Shown here: positions 6,405 through 7,543 of the stretch, in pieces
Numbering within the stretch: position 1 is the stretch's first letter
Layout of the letters: every line of letters starts with the position of its first letter
Made by a program: the position numbers and the translations under genes
The notes under the pieces: generated by a model
What the model was told of the DNA's origin: nothing
The model's input: the letters and a program-made list of their open reading frames with translations, nothing else
Databases searched by the model: none
Assembly (NCBI GenBank): GCA_015228995.1
Contig: JADGCM010000082.1
Coordinates: 1 to 7,543, forward strand
DNA: 7,543 nucleotides
Origin: Magnetococcales bacterium
GTDB taxonomy: Bacteria > Pseudomonadota > Magnetococcia > Magnetococcales > JADGCH01
Reading direction: 5' to 3'

Positions 6405-6442
6405 TGATGGGACATCATAACCAGCGATTTCTGGCAAGTTGA

Positions 6443-6458
6443 TGCGACAATGGTCGCA
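6443..6458 (+). promoter_or_regulatory. Hairpin or operator-like inverted repeat over the ATG at 6450
   Basis: TGCGAC (6443-6448) and GTCGCA (6453-6458) form a perfect 6-bp inverted repeat whose AATG loop contains the first possible start codon of the downstream gene. In RNA this could mask or present the start; in DNA it could be a small operator, as in autoregulated toxin-antitoxin loci. A second short repeat, ATGATG-GGA-CATCAT, lies at 6404-6418. Confidence 0.3.
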
Positions 6459-6986
6459 GAAGAAAACAACATGCTGATCCACCATATTGATGCCATTGCA
6501 CGTCGGTTAAAACGAGATGTCCTGCTCGTGACATTCCGCAAACCCAGCAGTGACCTACTTGACGATGATGATGAGTTAGAGCCTGATGAAGAGTTCGGAA
6601 GTTTTGAGTTTTGTGAACAGCATCCTATTCGTATTAAACTAATTGATTTTCTTGATAGCCATCAAATAGAATGGCAGCCGTGTGCCTCTTGGCAGGTACT
6701 CGGCTTGATCGAGTCTTACCAAGGACAACTATTCATTGATGTTCCTTATCACGAGGACAACGAGGATTATCAAAAGGTATGTGCCTTTCTGGAGCATCCC
6801 GATGGCAGTCCACGTTACAAGAACGTCAACTTATGGATCATGCCCCTATCCGTCGCCATGAAAAATGCCCATTTTGATGATCCTGATTTTTCAGAAGAAG
6901 AGCACTGGGACCTTGCCATTCAGCTAAATTTGGCCGAGGTGATCATGGACGAAGAACGCACTGTTCTCAATCAGCTGGCCCAATAG
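6450..6986 (+). CDS. Unrecognised acidic protein coupled to a Doc-like toxin gene
   Basis: A 178-residue protein I cannot name. Seen: an N-terminal HHIDAIARRL and RDVLLVTF pattern, a very acidic tract at residues 35-48 (ten of fourteen are Asp or Glu), a central LFIDVPYHEDNEDYQKV, then FLEHPDGSPRY, LWIMPLSVAMKNAHFDDPDF, and an acidic C-terminus. No signal peptide or membrane segment is visible. ATG 6450 sits in a hairpin loop; ATG 6471, seven codons later and just before the conserved-looking HHID, may be the true start. Neither has a clear Shine-Dalgarno. Its stop is two bases before the doc ATG, so the two are almost surely co-translated, and this is the usual place for an antitoxin. However, it is about twice the length of Phd and shows no AbrB, HTH or Phd pattern. 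Base composition is more AT-rich than in the conserved genes. The antitoxin role is inference. Confidence 0.75.
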   Translation: MVAEENNMLIHHIDAIARRLKRDVLLVTFRKPSSDLLDDDDELEPDEEFGSFEFCEQHPIRIKLIDFLDSHQIEWQPCASWQVLGLIESYQGQLFIDVPYHEDNEDYQKVCAFLEHPDGSPRYKNVNLWIMPLSVAMKNAHFDDPDFSEEEHWDLAIQLNLAEVIMDEERTVLNQLAQ

Positions 6987-6988
6987 CC

Positions 6989-7378
6989 ATGGAATCGCCG
7001 ATCTGGATTGACCAGAAAGTTGTGCAGGTGATCCACAAGCGTCAACTAGACCAACACGGTGGGCTCTCAGGAATTCGCGACACGGGTATGCTGGAGTCTG
7101 CCTTGGTTAAACCCATCAACCGTTATGCCTACAGCGTTCCACAGCCGACATGGGCTGAGTTGGCCACCTGTTACGCCTTTGGCATTGCCCGCAACCATCC
7201 GTTTTTCGATGGCAACAAGCGTGTCGCCTATGTCGTCTGTTTGCTATTTTTGCGTCTGCATGGCTACCGGGTGGTGGCCCAGGACGAGGAAAAATATCGG
7301 ACATTTCTGTCTATGGCTGCGGGAACCACGCCTGAGGACGAACTAGCCTGCTGGATTGATGCGCATCTTTTGAGGTAA
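6989..7378 (+). CDS. doc: Death-on-curing (Doc) family Fic-fold toxin-like protein
   Basis: A 129-residue Fic-fold protein of the Doc class. P1 Doc phosphorylates EF-Tu using ATP and halts translation; other Fic proteins AMPylate targets. Seen: GGLSGIRDTGMLESAL at residues 24-39 and the core motif HPFFDGNKRVA at 70-80, which fits HxFx(D/N)(G/A)NKR with His70, Asp74, Asn76, Lys77 and Arg78 intact. Lys-Arg in place of Gly-Arg is the mark of Doc rather than AMPylating Fic enzymes. Length matches P1 Doc (126 residues). The ATG lies two bases after the upstream stop, with no Shine-Dalgarno, implying translational coupling. It ends 8 bp from the stop of the convergent kptA gene. The protein looks intact, so if active it should need a cognate antitoxin nearby. 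Confidence 0.9.
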   Translation: MESPIWIDQKVVQVIHKRQLDQHGGLSGIRDTGMLESALVKPINRYAYSVPQPTWAELATCYAFGIARNHPFFDGNKRVAYVVCLLFLRLHGYRVVAQDEEKYRTFLSMAAGTTPEDELACWIDAHLLR

Positions 7379-7386
7379 GGGGTAAT

Positions 7387-7543
7387 CTATCGATGGAAAT
7401 CGCTGACGATGAATTGTGCCGGAACCCTTTCAGTGAGCCAGACGCCATTATCGGACAGAAAAAACCGATGTCCGTCCATAACCATCTGTTCTGTCTGAAT
7501 CACCAGGATAACAGGTGTGCCACGTCGTTGGCCAACCTGAGAG
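7387..7543 (-). CDS. kptA: RNA 2'-phosphotransferase KptA/Tpt1, C-terminal part (cut by window)
   Basis: The last 51 codons of a minus-strand gene that continues beyond 7543, ending with TAG at 7389-7387. Seen: VGQRRGTPVIL, then a Met-x-x-Asp-Gly segment and FFLSDNGVWLTERVP, matching the C-terminal VGxRHGxPVVL...FxLSxNGVWLTxxVPP block of KptA. KptA/Tpt1 enzymes remove an internal RNA 2'-phosphate with NAD+, giving ADP-ribose 1'',2''-cyclic phosphate; the bacterial substrate is not settled. The family His of GxRHG is Arg here (GQRRG). It is convergent with doc, with 8 bp between stops and no visible terminator. N-terminal catalytic residues lie outside the window. Confidence 0.85.
   Translation of the reverse strand, partial: SQVGQRRGTPVILVIQTEQMVMDGHRFFLSDNGVWLTERVPAQFIVSDFHR

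Noticed and set aside
7393..7543. Plus-strand frame from ATG 7393 open to the window edge
   Set aside because: The opposite strand carries an unmistakable KptA C-terminus over the same bases, so this is its antisense shadow.

Overview
The window looks like a chromosomal segment from a proteobacterium. The evidence is the rpsP-rimM-trmD-rplS order, tRNA genes with encoded CCA ends, a BioC-type methyltransferase, and moderate-to-high GC in the conserved genes. The hemerythrin-containing multidomain protein suggests life near oxic/anoxic boundaries, as in many magnetotactic or microaerophilic proteobacteria. I cannot fix the taxon from sequence alone.

Layout. Positions 1-43 hold a palindrome and a strong hairpin that look like a REP or IS200/IS605-type end. 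Positions 44-352 are mostly non-coding, with a weak promoter candidate and a possible 20-codon leader ORF. A BioC-like SAM methyltransferase (353-1144, +) follows and converges on a very large minus-strand gene (1182-3791). That gene encodes an N-terminal Cys-bearing module, a metallo-beta-lactamase domain, two cyclic-nucleotide-binding-like domains and a C-terminal hemerythrin domain. It lies only 23 bp downstream of rplS, so it appears to be the last gene of the translation operon rpsP-rimM-trmD-rplS (5790 down to 3815, minus strand). The operon promoter (about 5850-5878) is back-to-back with a promoter for a tRNA-Met(CAT) gene. A tRNA-Ala(TGC) gene follows.

Downstream of tRNA-Ala the character changes to accessory DNA. 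It holds a decayed IS66 transposase fragment (about 6272-6404), then a tightly coupled pair: an unrecognised acidic 178-residue protein and a Doc/Fic-family toxin-like protein. Last is the C-terminal part of a KptA/Tpt1-type RNA 2'-phosphotransferase on the opposite strand, cut by the window edge.

How the genes fit together. S16, RimM, TrmD and L19 serve ribosome assembly and tRNA modification. The appended MBL-CNBD-hemerythrin protein could tie oxygen, NO or redox sensing to expression of that operon, but this is inference. The Doc-like protein and its partner have the layout of a toxin-antitoxin module, with the acidic partner as an unproven antitoxin candidate. The most interesting items are the five-module hemerythrin protein at the end of a ribosomal operon and the doc module with a non-standard partner.
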